Assembly: GCA_030248215.1 (NCBI GenBank)
Contig: JASANG010002434.1
Location: forward strand, 18,823-82,822
Source: Enoplolaimus lenunculus
Taxonomy: Eukaryota; Nematoda; Enoplea; Enoplida; Thoracostomopsidae
DNA: 64,000 bases
Direction of reading: 5' to 3'
The stretch's first letter is position 1. Each line of letters opens with the position of its first letter. The position numbers and the translations under genes are program-made. Below, piece after piece: positions 20,401 through 32,449 of the stretch. The notes beneath the pieces were generated by a model. It worked only from the letters and a program-made list of their open reading frames with translations, was not told where the DNA came from and ran no database searches.

Positions 20401-21186
20401 GGTGATATAGCCTATCTTGGTATGAAATCCTAGCAACAATATTTCCTATACATTGTATTCATACAATATATACATGCTTCAATTGGCTTTAGTTTTTACT
20501 ATCTGTTTTTATGTTCAAATGTTCCGTTTAAGACTATCACTATAATTTTATATCCAAACATACCACTTTCTGGATCTATATTAGTTGACTCTTTTTTGTA
20601 TCTGCTTTCCAGTAGAAGGGTATTCAGACTAAGCTATAGGCAGCGGCGCTGGAAGCAAATTAATATTGGGGGCATAGTGGTACCTAAAATGATCGAATGC
20701 TAAATAGTGTTATTTTGCCAAAATTACATTATTTTGGGAAAAAATGTGACGGGCATGATGCTTCAGTAAAAAATGAAGTGTTCCTTTTAACTCTATAGTA
20801 ACAGGAAAGGTTTTTTCGCTTTGGGGTGCCAAACGAGGTACGGGAGTGGCTGCTGCAGCCCTGGACCGCAAATAAATTTTTAACGTTCGAATGATTGGAA
20901 ATGCTGGATTGCAGCGTGTAAACGGGTTGTAAAAATACCGGAAACAAATAGCGAGCTAAACTAACAGAAACGTTGAACGACTATTGAGGTAAAATGTTTT
21001 ATTTTTCTGTCTATACAATTGAGGTATGCATAAATTCACCAGTCTTTCAAAAATTTCAAAGAAAAGTGGCGGATGCGTCAAAATTTTTAAGATTTTAGAT
21101 GAACTTCGTAATCCGTATTTCATTTTGAACAATTGCAGCATATCTGTAACAAAAATTGCGAGATATACGTGATTAATTACTATAAC

Positions 21187-22041
21187 TAGAAAAAATTGCT
21201 CAGCACTTGAGCAGCATAGGATATGCTTCATATTCCTATGAAAAGGATAGTAACTAGACCAGCACATTTGTTCGATGTAACCTGGAAAAATATAAAGAAA
21301 CAATGGCGTCCAAAATCATGTTGACTATTAAATCTTCTGAAACATATTGCGGATAGCAATTTTCTTTTTGTAAGAAACAAATGTTTTGCTTTAAAGGTGT
21401 ATTGAAGTTTTCTAGAAGAACGTACTAAAAACTCACCTTTGGCTCTCTATTAACATAGTTAATTGAATTTCATCAGAACACTGTATGCCGCCATAATTGG
21501 TGAGTTAAGAGTACTGACGACCAATTTTGTTAGATACTTTCTTAAACAAGGCGTTGTCACAAAATGACTCGCAATTTATGCTTTAAAAACGACTCTTGAC
21601 TTTATCCGACTTTTAACCTTCGTGACAAACAAACAAGTTTACAGGTAGAAATCTATAAATGCTCATTTCCCTACCGAGGTATTTGTTTCACTGCATAGTC
21701 ACGACTAGGGGCTCAAAATTCTCACCGTATTCTGGCAGCATCGATTAATCTGGCAAAAGCAAAGATCACTATACTTCAGCCATGTCTCTTTAACCCTGCC
21801 ATTATCTAAGAAATTTCTTAAAATGCCTAATAAATCTGCCAAAAACTTTGAACATAAAAATAGATTTGCTCTCCGCAATATGTTTCAGAAGAATTAATAG
21901 TCAACATGATTTTGGACGCCATTGTTTCTTTATATTTTTCCAGGTTACATCGAACAAATGTGCTGGTCTAGTTACTATACTTTTCATAGGAATATGAAAC
22001 ATATCCCATGCTGCTCAAGTGCTGAGCAATTTTTTCTAGTT
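21187..22041. mobile_element. 855-bp element with ~180-bp inverted repeats
   Basis: Left arm 21187-21362 and right arm 21858-22041 are inverted copies (outer end CTAGAAAAAATTGCTCAGCA; inner part GAAACATATTGCGGA). The arms are roughly 90% identical. The 495-bp centre shows no open frame of note. Foldback-like or a non-autonomous DNA element; the same short peptide read from both arms is only a consequence of the duplication. Confidence 0.75.
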
Positions 22042-22229
22042 TCAACCGCTTTACCAAGCTGCTTATTAATCCATCAATCTGAACTAAGAAAAATGAGAAG
22101 ACTGATTAAGCTAAATACGGAGTTTCAATAAATTGTTTGCATGACAGAAACTTTTATCCTGACAACAAGCGCCTAACCAACGTATTTGTATAAAACCCAG
22201 CATTGGCGCGAAATTAACCACGAGGTGAC

Positions 22230-23055
22230 ATTGTCCGTCGGGGTAAAACCAACCGTTGGGGTAAAACCAACCATTGCGGTGAAACCAACTGTTAGGGTGA
22301 AACCAACCGTTGGGGTGAAACTAACCGTTGGGGTGAAACCGACCGTTGGAGCGATACCAACCATTGGGGTGAAACCAACCGATGGGGTGAAACCAACCGT
22401 TGGGGTGAAACCAACCAACCGTTGGGGTAAAACTAACCGGTGGAGTGAAACCAAGCATTGGGGTGAAATCAACCGTTGGGGTGAAACCAGCCGTTGGGGT
22501 GAAACCAACCGATGGGGTGAAACCAACCGTTGGGGTGAAACCAACCGTTGGGGTGAAATCAACCGTTGGGGTGAAACCAACCGTTGGGGTGAAACCAACC
22601 GATGGGGTAAAACCAACCATTGCGGTGAAACCAACTGTTAGGGTGAAACCAACCGTTGGGGTGAAACTAACCGTTGGGGTGAAACCGACCGTTGGAGCGA
22701 TACCAACCATTGGGGTGAAACCAACCGATGGGGTGAAACCAACCATTGCGGTGAAACCAACTGTTAGGGTGAAACCAACCGTTGGGGTGAAACTAACCGT
22801 TGGGGTGAAACCGACCGTTGGAGCGATACCAACCATTGGGGTGAAACCAACCGTTGGGGTGAAACTAACCGTTGGGGTAAAACCAACCATTGCGGTGAAA
22901 CCAACTGTTAGGGTGAAACCAACCGTTGGGGTGAAATCAACCGTTGGGGTGAAACCAACCGTTGGGGTGAAACCAACCGTTGGGGTGAAACCAACCGTTG
23001 GGGCGAAACTTACCGTTGTGATGAAACCAACCGTTGGGATGAACCCGACCGTAAA
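22230..23055. repeat. 18-bp minisatellite, ~45 units, with higher-order repeats
   Basis: Unit close to GGGGTGAAACCAACCGTT. A distinctive variant block starting CCATTGCGGTGAAACCAACT recurs at 22271, 22617, 22743 and 22887, spaced 126 and 144 bp (7 and 8 units) for the last three, showing multi-unit duplication. One 4-bp insertion (near 22410) shifts the register. Because 18 is a multiple of 3, frames stay open on both strands. Confidence 0.95.
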
Positions 23056-23113
23056 GCCCTATAAAGTGTACCGAGTTATAATCGTATAAAATTACTTAGC
23101 TAACGGGTAAAAA

Positions 23114-23296
23114 GTGCTGAACCAAAATGAAAAATTTCGTGCACTTTTTGTAAGGAGTTTTTTGACCGTAACTACTGAAGGCCACGCTGGTTTGGCAAAT
23201 CCTTTTGCACAGATATTCCCGACAGACCAGGATACCAGTGTAGAAAATTTAAACGAATTGGATCTAATATTACATGAGTACCAACATGGAAACTAA
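23114..23296 (+). CDS. Short open frame beside the minisatellite
   Basis: 60-codon frame to TAA at 23294; the start used is a non-ATG codon and no good acceptor is evident. The second half (GLANPFAQIFPTDQDTSVEN) has coding-like composition. Possibly a terminal exon, possibly chance. No family recognised. Confidence 0.18.
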   Translation: MLNQNEKFRALFVRSFLTVTTEGHAGLANPFAQIFPTDQDTSVENLNELDLILHEYQHGN

Positions 23297-23603
23297 ACTG
23301 AAAATACGCACTTGAGAAGCGCGAACCATATATATGAACACTATCGTGTTCATATGATTTTGAACGTAAAAGCATATTTTTCTTTTATTCTATAACGGAA
23401 ACGTAAACGAACACCGATTTCACCGATGTTTAACGGAAGCGGATATTTGGTTACACCCTGCTGGATGAATCAAATAAAGTTATTCAACAGTTTGATATTG
23501 CGAGCTCTGAGCAATATGGGGGTCTGTACCCCCATCTAAACATTGGGAAGCAAGTGCCCCCGCACTTCCGGCCCTATGGTTATAGGAATAGCCGGCCCGT
23601 CTA

Positions 23604-23815
23604 AAGATCAGGGGTGGAACGTTTATCTGCGGGACTGCAATAGAATAAGCTAAAGCTTGAGACTACGTCTTTCTTAGGTTTAGGTGTAAACTTTTTTACG
23701 TTTAGGCTTGCATAGGCGTAGGTATAAAGTCATTTTTTACACTTACGCCCAGGCTTAGGCTTATAAAGTTAGGAATATGCTTGTGCTACTGTTACCGCCC
23801 TGTTGTATACATTGG
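23604..23815 (+). mobile_element. Family A MITE, well preserved
   Basis: AAAGATCAGGGGTGGAACGT, CTGCGGGACTGCAATAGAAT, a hexamer region (TTAGG variants), then GCTACTGTTACCGCCC and TATACATTGG. This copy shows all family blocks in order. Confidence 0.8.
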
Positions 23816-23819
23816 ACGA

Positions 23820-25115
23820 ATAATCGACCTATGGAGCGCATAGTAAATATGAGTGCGGCTATTACAGTGTGAGAAGTGTCGATTTTTTCTGAAATTTCGG
23901 AACAAAATAATTTAATCATAAAGATTTTTTAATAAATAACTGATTTAGCATAAATAAACTGTTAAATTTCTAGTAAATAGCAAAAAATCGAAATTTCTGA
24001 CGGAAGGTAAAAAAATTTATTGCATATTAATATACGAGGTTTAAATAAACTTCAAAAACAAGTTTCTGTGCCAGAAACAGATTTCTTGCCTTACTTTTAC
24101 CAAACAAAGACTTAAACTTCGGCGTGAAAGGCTCAGCTTACTTCACTAGAAATCGATCCTATACAAAAGAAATTTCAAAATCATATAAATGTCGTCGTGA
24201 TTCATAGACATCCAGAGCTTCCAATGAATATATAAGAATAATACTCTAAGCGTAATACTAAGCCTATCCTTGAGTATAATGATGGGCGATGAATTGTCAA
24301 GTCGAAGAAATTTCGGATTACAAGCTGTCGGACAACGAAATGACGAGCGACGAATTGTCGTGATTCCTTGCTAAACATTGCGTACTTACTGTTCATTTGT
24401 AGAAAAATTAGTTTCCAACTACTTTTCTGAGACGTTGCCAAGATATCATTTCTGGTGGTGTAAGATACATTTAAATATGCCCGTAGTGTTCGATTTGAAC
24501 CAAAATAAATCAGTTTTCGAAAGCTTACAACGAAGTAGCAGCTTGTAAAGTTTCGCAGAATACAAAAAAAACGAATGTTTACGATGACGTAAATTTTATA
24601 AAATGAAGCCTACATCAAGTGTTTTTACCTGAGATTCTTGTGTTCTGTTTCGCAGAACATAAAATATTTTTTATTTGATTATTAAAAAATCGTGCATAAC
24701 CTGGTTATAGTGCCATATCCAAAAATTTAGACTGGTAAGGGCCGGCACCTAAAGACGACGAAATTATTGACTTTTATAACAGAATTGGCCAGCTGACAGC
24801 TATTATTCAATAACCCAATGGCTTTGCCTGATAAAAAGTTTTTCCATTGGGAGTAGCGCCCTCCCTGTCCACAATCTTTGGGCGCCTATGGCTAGTTAAG
24901 GTAAAAGAATTTTGCGTTGTAAGTTACTCAGTAAGGTTCTCTAATTTTAACACGGTTAATCCATCATTATCATAATTTTAATGAAAACCTAAAGTTCCGT
25001 ACATGAAACTCTCAAATGCCTGTGACAAGTGTTGAAAATAAATTTGTATTATAATAGGTAATATGGTTTAAACTGGGACGGTAAAATGCGCTATGTTACG
25101 GTTGAGCCATGTATC
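23820..25115. other. Intergenic, no gene recognised
   Basis: AT-rich with no open frame that I trust; near 24830-24890 there is a TTTTCCATTGGGAGTAGCGC ... TATGGCTAGTTA stretch that may be a decayed MITE. Confidence 0.4.
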
Positions 25116-25119
25116 ACTG

Positions 25120-25285
25120 ACGGGCACGCAACCAGAAAGGGGCCGGAAGAACTCAACCCGCCCTTGAAAAATTGTGGCACCAATAGAAAATGCAACATTG
25201 CTTGTAAGTCATCGAAACCTCTTATGCACCACTTCTGAAAAGTTTTTTTAGCCTTCCTAACAAGGTGAGCTGGCTACGAGCCTGA
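25120..25285. mobile_element. Family B MITE copy
   Basis: CGGGCACGCAACCAG at the left, GAGCTGGCTACGAGCC at the right, CTTGTAAGTCATCGAAACC inside. Confidence 0.7.
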
Positions 25286-25805
25286 TCACGGAAGTTTACA
25301 ACATTGAATGGACACTATTAAACCAAAACATTATACTACCATTTGATACAAAAATTGCGTTTGGCTTCTCGCATACTTCGCTCAAGCCATTTCAGTCATT
25401 ATTATTGCACTACGTCGGAGATGTATCTCACACAACGCCCCTCGTCTTACCCACCGCCGAAGCAGCCATCCCCATACTCCCATTTAGGGGGGTCCACTTC
25501 AAAGGGGTTCCCATCCTAACAAGATTTTAAACTAAAAAATTGATAATTATTTTGATCATGGGAAGGGCCTCCTCCCTGAAATTTTCCGGGTCCTTTACCC
25601 TTGCCTGCTCCGGCATTGGCCTACCACCCCAGATCAGGGTTTTTATGAGCCAAAATTTGCTATTACGTAGCAGCAGTTATTAATGTAAAAACTTTTGGTA
25701 GCAAAATGGTTTTTTAGATTATGCACTGTAGGCATTGCCTTTATGTACACCTGTAAAAGAATATGTTTCAGAAGGCTACAGGGTACTTGTCCAAATTATA
25801 GTCGG

Positions 25806-25977
25806 TCCGGCCAGTAGCCAGCTCATCTTGCTAGGTGGGTGCAAAAACTTCTCAGAAGGGGCATACAAAGGTTTTCGATGAATTACAAGCAAGGTTGAAA
25901 ATGTTTTACGTGGGCGCCAAAATTTTTTAGGGGGAGGGGGCTGTGCTTGTCCCTGGTCACCTCTGGCTGCGATCCCG
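25806..25977. mobile_element. Family B MITE copy (reverse of the one before)
   Basis: GCCAGTAGCCAGCTCATCTT left, CTCTGGCTGCGATCCC right, ATTACAAGCAAGGTTGAAAA inside, so opposite in orientation to the 25120 copy. Confidence 0.7.
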
Positions 25978-26249
25978 TAGTCAATAGTTTCTATGTTCGA
26001 CTTTTTTATAGTAATTCGTTTCCGAAAACGACTGCTTTTGATATTAGCACATTTGTATAGACAAAAGGGTCAAGCATTTAAGTTTATCCGAGTTTTTACC
26101 TGCATCAGTTTTCTGCAAATCCCTGTAGTTTCAAATGGCTTTACACACACCGTCATCAAGTGACCACAGGTTTTCGACAAACACTACGGTACGTTCCATT
26201 GAGATGTTTATGGAGCTATTTGAAAAACATCTGGCTTATGTAAATATCA

Positions 26250-26413
26250 GGGCCGGGACGTTTTTCCGCGGGACGGCAATAGAGTAAGCTTAAGTTTTAG
26301 ACTAATTTTTTGCCTAGGCTTGCATAAACTCATTCTTACGCCTAGGCTTAATCTTTCGGTTTGCGTAAGCAATAGGCTTATACAACTGTTACGGCCTTTG
26401 TTCCATACATTGG
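26250..26413 (+). mobile_element. Family A MITE copy
   Basis: CAGGGCCGGGACGTTTTTCC, GCGGGACGGCAATAGAGTAA, hexamers, GTTACGGCCTTTGTTCCATA and CATTGGC. Confidence 0.75.
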
Positions 26414-26560
26414 CTGAACACCTTCGCAAACAGTATGTCAAACATTACAAAATATACCACGAAATTTGTGCCAACTGCTAGAAACAGAAAGAGTACCGAC
26501 ATAAGAGCGCAAATGGAATCGAAAACATTTATATATTTAGCCACCACCAGGAATTTCTAT

Positions 26561-28312
26561 ATAATGCGTCATCCATTTTAATGTGTGCTCGCCGTGTGGA
26601 AAATTGACGCAACCATTTCCAAGTACGGTTTTGAAAAACGCTTCAAAAAGGAAATGGAATTTCAAAACTGTTTCAATTTCCCACAGCTGTCGATTTTTCA
26701 AACTCAAGTAGTTAATTGATAGCATTATTTGATCTTCAATTTACCACTAGCGCTTTTTTAAACAAGGGCAATGGGAAATTGCGCCATTTTCCAAATTCAA
26801 TTTCCGCTTTGCCTTGACACTTCAATTACCAAAGTGGAAATTGAAAGAGAAGCATAACGTTTAGCAATTAAATGATATTGTCCCTCTTATCGAAAATTGA
26901 ATTTACAGTTTACAATTTCAATTGTGATATTGTCCCCTAAAAGGATGAAATTTTACAACTGAAAGTTGAAATAGAAGGTTAGGATGAGAGTTTCTAGAAA
27001 TGATGTTTGATGGGCCACCCAAGTCGCAAGGTTGAAGTTGTGCGATTGAACTTTTGAATGTCTTGACGTTAGTGGTCATTCGACGCTTGGGGTCAAGTTT
27101 CTTGTGCTACCAGTTTTACTGAGGTTGGGTTTAAAATTGGAACAGCAATTTTTTTGCGCACATTGGAGTTACTTTTTATGGAGTACGACGGTATATTGAT
27201 TCAAGGATTGGTGATTACAATTGGTATCCCCCGCAAACTGAAACCGCATATAGTCACGTTGAACTTACTATGTCCGAACGCGTCTACGATCTAATTAAGA
27301 ATATAGACGAAACGAGCGAAGATTTATTAGTGTTAATAGTTTTGCATAATTTAGCAAAAATTATCTGTTTAGTTCGTTTTGATTGACTTCTGTCACTTTT
27401 CAAAAAATCAACATAAAACCAAACAACTTAACAACATATTGCAGATATTGGCTAAAATTAACTAATTAGCCACCATTTTTACTACATAATTTCGCCCCAC
27501 CTGCGGCTCCGGCTCCGGTATTTTTCACCTCCGGTTGCACCCTGCTACGTAAATGTATACCAGACAGACTTCACAGGCGTTTACAGAACTAAGAACCATG
27601 ATAGAGAATTGGGCTCAATTACTTCAGACATCACGCCCCCTAAACGTCAGCCACTTTTTCCTATACTTAGTGCTTCTTAGGCTAAGATTTAGACTTAGGG
27701 CTACGGTTACCGCCCCTGGATTGTTTTTTCCGGAAAAAAATTATGACCGGAAAAAAATGGAAAAATGGAAAAAACTCATTCCTTGTCTGAGTGATCGGTT
27801 ATCCCACCCAAATCTTTCTTTCACTTCCGACGTCGAAAACGCCTGCCGTCATAGTTGAAAGCGAATTATTGCACCGATTAGTTCAAAGGTCATGTACCTA
27901 CAGCAGTGTTTCCGCTTTTATGATTTTTTCAATTTCCCACTGCCCTGCTGATTTTCAACTACCGTGAGGGAAATTGAAAATGAAATTTGGGTGCCCATTT
28001 CCCACTGCAGTTTTGGTGACTTTTCAATTTCCTTTTTGACAGCAAATTTAGCTTATCAATTTCCTATTTAAGTTTTAAAAATGTCTCAATTTCCTACTGC
28101 TGTCCTATTTAAATTCCCCATTGGGAAATCGACACTCAAAATATCATTTCAATTTACTAGTACGGTTTGTAAATTGTCTCAATTTCCCACTAGACCAATT
28201 TTTTCAAATTAAATTTCCTTCTTGAAGCGTTTTTCAAAACCGTACTTGGAAATGGTTGCGTCAATTTTCCACACGGCGGGCACACGATAAAATGGATGAC
28301 GCATAATATTAT
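26561..28312. mobile_element. 1.75-kb TIR element carrying a coding-like segment
   Basis: Ends are inverted repeats of about 110 bp: ATAATGCGTCATCCATTTTA at the left, and its complement at 28290-28312. Just inside both ends are many short CAATTTCCCACT/AGTGGGAAATTG motifs in both orientations (26690-26990 and 27900-28210), like subterminal binding sites. The centre holds the coding-like segment at 27146-27386 and other repeat debris near 27490-27540. A transposase is not recognised, so superfamily and autonomy are open. Confidence 0.7.
27146..27386 (+). CDS. Coding-like segment inside the TIR element
   Basis: After an AG at 27144-27145 a frame of 79 codons runs to TGA at 27384. The first ~55 residues look strongly coding: FFAHIGVTFYGVRRYIDSRI, GDYNWYPPQTETAYSHVELT, MSERVYDLIKNIDETSEDLL. 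The tail after that is AT-driven and hydrophobic. No family recognised; it does not look like a transposase. It could be a captured host exon or part of the element's own gene. No polypyrimidine tract supports the acceptor. Confidence 0.35.
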
Positions 28313-28599
28313 AATTAACTAAGCGACCATGAAAATAACTGTTAGTATTTTAGTACAGCAACCATGTTTACCACAAAACGAACGTTGATCTAGCACGAAT
28401 TGATTCTTTACGCTTCAATCAACTGGAAATGTCTATTGTAAACAATTTATTAGTCCGCAGTAGTGCATATAGAAGTAAATATATATATGGTAACAAAATC
28501 GAAATGTATATTGAAACGAAATATAACTTTATAGTAGTTTTTTTAATCAATTTGCGTCAAATTTGAGCTACCTAATTTTAATGTGTAACACTCGGGCCC

Positions 28600-28722
28600 G
28601 TGGAACGATCACGGGCGGAACGTTTTTCTGCGGGACTGTAATCGTAGCTTTGGACTAGCTTTTTGCTTAGGCTCAGGCTTAGGAATATGCATATGCTACT
28701 GTTCCGGTCTTGTTCTGTATAT
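28600..28722 (+). mobile_element. Family A MITE copy, short
   Basis: GATCACGGGCGGAACGTTTT, TGCGGGACTGTAAT, a brief GCTCAGGCTTAGG run, GTTCCGGTCTTGTTCTGTAT and ATTGGCC. Confidence 0.7.
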
Positions 28723-29660
28723 TGGCCGAAACTCGCAGTAAACTATCGTAGCAAAACTGCCGAAGCACCAGATTATGGCAAATGACGTTGTTGACAGTGG
28801 CTGGGGTAAGATCCAGTCAGGAATATATTTCTGGTATGTAAGGGCACAGTGCCGCTGAACCATCATTATTTGATAGTTTTGTGTTCAAACGTATAATGAT
28901 TTTGTAGTTTTTTCAGCACCGGCGCCATTTAAATCTAATTTCTTCTGTACGCCACTGGGTTTCAATTTGCCCATTGTCAAATTTTAAGTTTAGGTTTAGG
29001 CTATGCTATAGTCAAACAAACAACATTTGAACACTTTTCGTTGGTTTTAGTTTGTTATCTATTTTCAAATTATTTACGATTTTTACTTTGACTTTTGCCC
29101 TTTAATAGTAAATTGTTAATCAAACTATTAAAATAAATAGAGAGAACCCTGATGTTTAGACATGGGTCCATATTATCAAATGCCAACTTCTACCTATAGC
29201 ACCTATTGCCAGTGTGATTACCTGTTAATTTGACAAACTCATGCAATTGCGGATCTCAAAAACAGCACACCAGTAGTGGAAACCAAATCCGGAAACTTTG
29301 TTGAATTTCGAACCTCTTCATTCACTTAAGGTTGTCCACATCCGATTTGGCATTCCGACCACCAATTTTTTTACAAACCACAACTTCAGAACGATTTTGA
29401 GGTTGTTTGGTTCAATTAACCGTTTGTTCTCCGGCAAATGTCAAAAAACTACGATCAAATGAGTTGATAATGCGAGACAACTATTGTGTTCAAATTAACG
29501 AATAGCATGTTGACACATCAGCAACCACGGATTGGCAGTAAAAGAAACATGTAAATCTACTGTTGGCAATGAAAATTTTCCTCACAAAGAAATCTTTTAA
29601 TGCTGTCGATAAATTTATAGGCCAGGGGGCGCCGCACTCACCTCGCGCCCTCCCCGCGTT
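28723..29660. other. Intergenic, no gene established
   Basis: A short ATG frame at 28775-28805 ends in a good donor (TGGG|GTAAGA) but is too short to call. The rest shows nothing I can support. Confidence 0.35.
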
Positions 29661-29669
29661 GTTACAACC

Positions 29670-29873
29670 AGCGGCGGATCCAGAAATTTCTAACGGGGCG
29701 AGCAGGCAAACATTAAGAAATGCAATTTTTGGTGCATGCTATATAACGTGATAATTTTTAGGTGAAAAATTGTAAGCCAGGGAGCTTACACCATTTTATC
29801 ACAAAATATTCTTACACCATTCACAAAACATTCTTTGACTGAGGGTGCAGGCGCCCCTCTGGATCCGCTAGTG
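29670..29873. mobile_element. Family H MITE
   Basis: CAGCGGCGGATCCAGAAATT at the left; CCCTCTGGATCCGCTAGTG at the right, an imperfect inverted repeat of ~15 bp. A second copy is at 33666-33853. Flanks GTTACAAC and TTTGCAAC are similar but not an exact target duplication. Confidence 0.65.
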
Positions 29874-30017
29874 TTTGCAACCTGGATCTTCGCTATAATA
29901 TTTTTAAAAAATTTTGTTTTTGTTGTACTTTGCTTTAATTACTGTTGGTTGAGCTTAATTTGTCACAAGTCACGCACCGTGTCAATCGGTGTCTTCGTAA
30001 ACATAGCTTGTGCCCGT

Positions 30018-30182
30018 TGGCGGACCGGCAGCCAAGGGGGGGGCAAGGGGCTATGCCCCCCGGCAAAAATTTTGGGCCCCCCTAGAAAATTTTCAACCTT
30101 GCTTGTAACTCATTGAAAACCCTTGAATGCCCCTCCTAAAATTTTTAGCCCCCCACCAGCAAGGTGAGCTGGCTACGGGCTT
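30018..30182. mobile_element. Family B MITE, well preserved
   Basis: GACCGGCAGCCAAGGGGGG left, GAGCTGGCTACGGGC right, with CTTGCTTGTAACTCATTGAA and CCTTGAATGCCCCTCC inside. Confidence 0.8.
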
Positions 30183-30841
30183 GAATATTGGTCTATGTTA
30201 TTAACTATAGGGTTTGCTTACCAACCCTAAACGCAAGCCTAAGTTTAAACATAAGCGCAATTTTAAGCCTGAGCATAAGCCAATAGCTTAAGCCTAAATT
30301 TTCCACACCTTTAGTTCCAGTTCACCTGCCTGCCAGTGGACAGGCTCCTATATTATTAATACTGGTCAATATATTTATGGTACTTAAAGTTCGTCTTAAG
30401 TAGTCCTTCGAGATATTCTTAGCATTCTTGCAGACAATTCTCACGTTTGACATACTTGCTTTCTTCTAAGAAGGCAAAACTGATATTTAATTGGAGCAAT
30501 ATTAATAGACATTTTCTCGTTTGAATTTTACTGTGACAAGCATAGTATCAAGTGTTACTCTGACTTTGAACAAAAGCTCATATCCAAGATTTCATTTTGG
30601 AAGGGACTAACGCCATCTAAAATTGTAAGCGAGCGAGAAAATTTGTTGACATGTACAAGATATTCTGCGGCCTATAAGGTCCTTTGTTCAGTCTTTTGAA
30701 AAATTTCTTGGTGCCCGATCAGCCCTTTGTATACGCCGCTGATTTTGACCGATTTTAATTAGCTCGAAGGATACATCGTCAGACCATGTATTAAGTACGG
30801 TTGGGAACTTGAGACATTTTTGCTCGCCGCTAAAAACGCAA

Positions 30842-30916
30842 GACTACGTAACGGGGATCGAACTTCACGCCTGTGGGTACTTAAACAAACGCTTTACCAC
30901 TGGGCCACGCAGCCCT
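30842..30916 (-). ncRNA. tRNA-derived sequence (SINE head or decayed tRNA gene)
   Basis: On the minus strand, TGGCCCAGTGGTAAAGCG matches the D-arm/A-box of a tRNA and GTTCGATCCCC, 33 nt on, matches the TpsiC arm/B-box. Spacing is right for an RNA polymerase III promoter. The T stem and acceptor stem do not pair well, so a working tRNA is unlikely; a tRNA-derived SINE head is the better reading. No SINE tail was recognised. Confidence 0.5.
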
Positions 30917-31179
30917 TGTTCTTTTTAGTCGACACGGTTGCTACATACAGTGCACTCATCAACTTATGATATAAACGACTAGCAAAAATAACAGAAACGG
31001 ATAGTGTTGAAAATAACACAAATCGAAAACAGGCATTGGGATACACCGTGAGATTAATATTTAACTTTATCAAGCATACGACAAGTGAGATATGATATAT
31101 GAAAGAAAACGAAATAGTTTTATATTTTACTGACTTATTCATCCGTTGAAGAGCATACTTTGAACTCACAAGGTCTCAG

Positions 31180-32275
31180 ACCTAAAAATTATTTGTTAAA
31201 ATGGTAAACAAATTATGTGACAATCGAAGTAGCTTGCGGAACTACGACGAATAGTGTTAAATTTTTCGCAGTCAGACGGTGCTGGCTAATGAGTTATTGT
31301 CGAATAACTAAATTTGGCGCCGACCCATGATCGCTTTATATAAAATTTGACACCACTCAACACAGCTCTGCAAGTGTGTCATATAATCTATTACATTCTA
31401 AGTTTCCGACAGAAAATTTCTTGGGTCCCAAGGGCGGACCTTGTATGATACCTTTAAATCGAATTTTGCAAAAATTCAAATTTGGAAGCAGACTAATCAG
31501 GAGACGTCATCAAAACCTGAAATATGCAAAACTGTTCAAAAGCCAACATTTTTGGGCAAATGCCGGATTGGTGGAGACCCGATTTCCTGCTGCACTATGC
31601 CTACAATGGTAATGTGCTACATTTCAAAAAGTTACAATCTAAGTATTATACCTGGCTTTGAACCTAGGCAGGCGTGGATTATGACGGGTGTCAGAGGGAA
31701 ATTGATAATTTTGCTATCCGCGAGGCTACTGGTTTAGATTTGATACACTCCAGTAATGGTATGTGGCTTAATTAATGAACTCAACCTCAGGCGCATGCAG
31801 GAATGTGCAAAAGGGCTTACCTGCTCCCTCTCTTGGGTTTGATAAGCGATTTATATAGGTAGGTTTATGGAGTAAAAAAATATCTTTATAAATGTGAACT
31901 TTGGAGCTGCACCCACTTATTTATAATTTTTTCCTTTGAACAGCGGTTTCAAATCGCATCCCATATGAAAGTTGGTGAATTGTTGTTATCAAATGAAACA
32001 TTCAACTCAAATCGAGTGACAGCTACTGTCAGATGTATATAAGTATGGGTGGCAAAGTGGGTCGCTTTACCATAACAGTGCAAACTGGTTGCTCTGATCT
32101 GTCGTTAAAAAACTACCCTTTTAGCTATAGTTCTTTTTTGGGTGTATATGCCAAATCATTGCTGAGCAAACATATTTTTTGTGGTTTGTCACGATGTTCC
32201 ATTATTAATACTTTACAATAATAATATTTATTCAACGGCATTTGTGAGCACAATGATATAAAAATGGTTTTAAAA
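31180..32275. other. Intergenic, no gene recognised
   Basis: Open frames at 31376-31737 overlap each other in two frames without splice support. Nothing else stands out. Confidence 0.4.
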
Positions 32276-32282
32276 CCGTTAG

Positions 32283-32446
32283 CAGTCCCATAGCCAGCTC
32301 ATATTGCTGAAGGGCGCTGAAGTTTATCAGGAGAGACATACAAAGGTTTTCGTTAACTGTACAAGCAAGCTTGAAAATTTACTAGGAGGGACCGACAAAT
32401 TTCCAGAGGGGTTGAGCCCCCCTGTCTCCCTTGGCTACGAGTCCGA
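32283..32446. mobile_element. Family B MITE copy
   Basis: GTCCCATAGCCAGCTCATAT left, CCTTGGCTACGAGTCC right; ACAAGCAAGCTTGAAAATTT inside. Confidence 0.75.
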
Positions 32447-32449
32447 TCG

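Noticed and set aside
22186-23089. Long open frames of GVKPTV repeats on both strands
   Set aside because: They arise because an 18-bp repeat without stop codons is open in all frames; no start context, splice site or codon preference supports translation.
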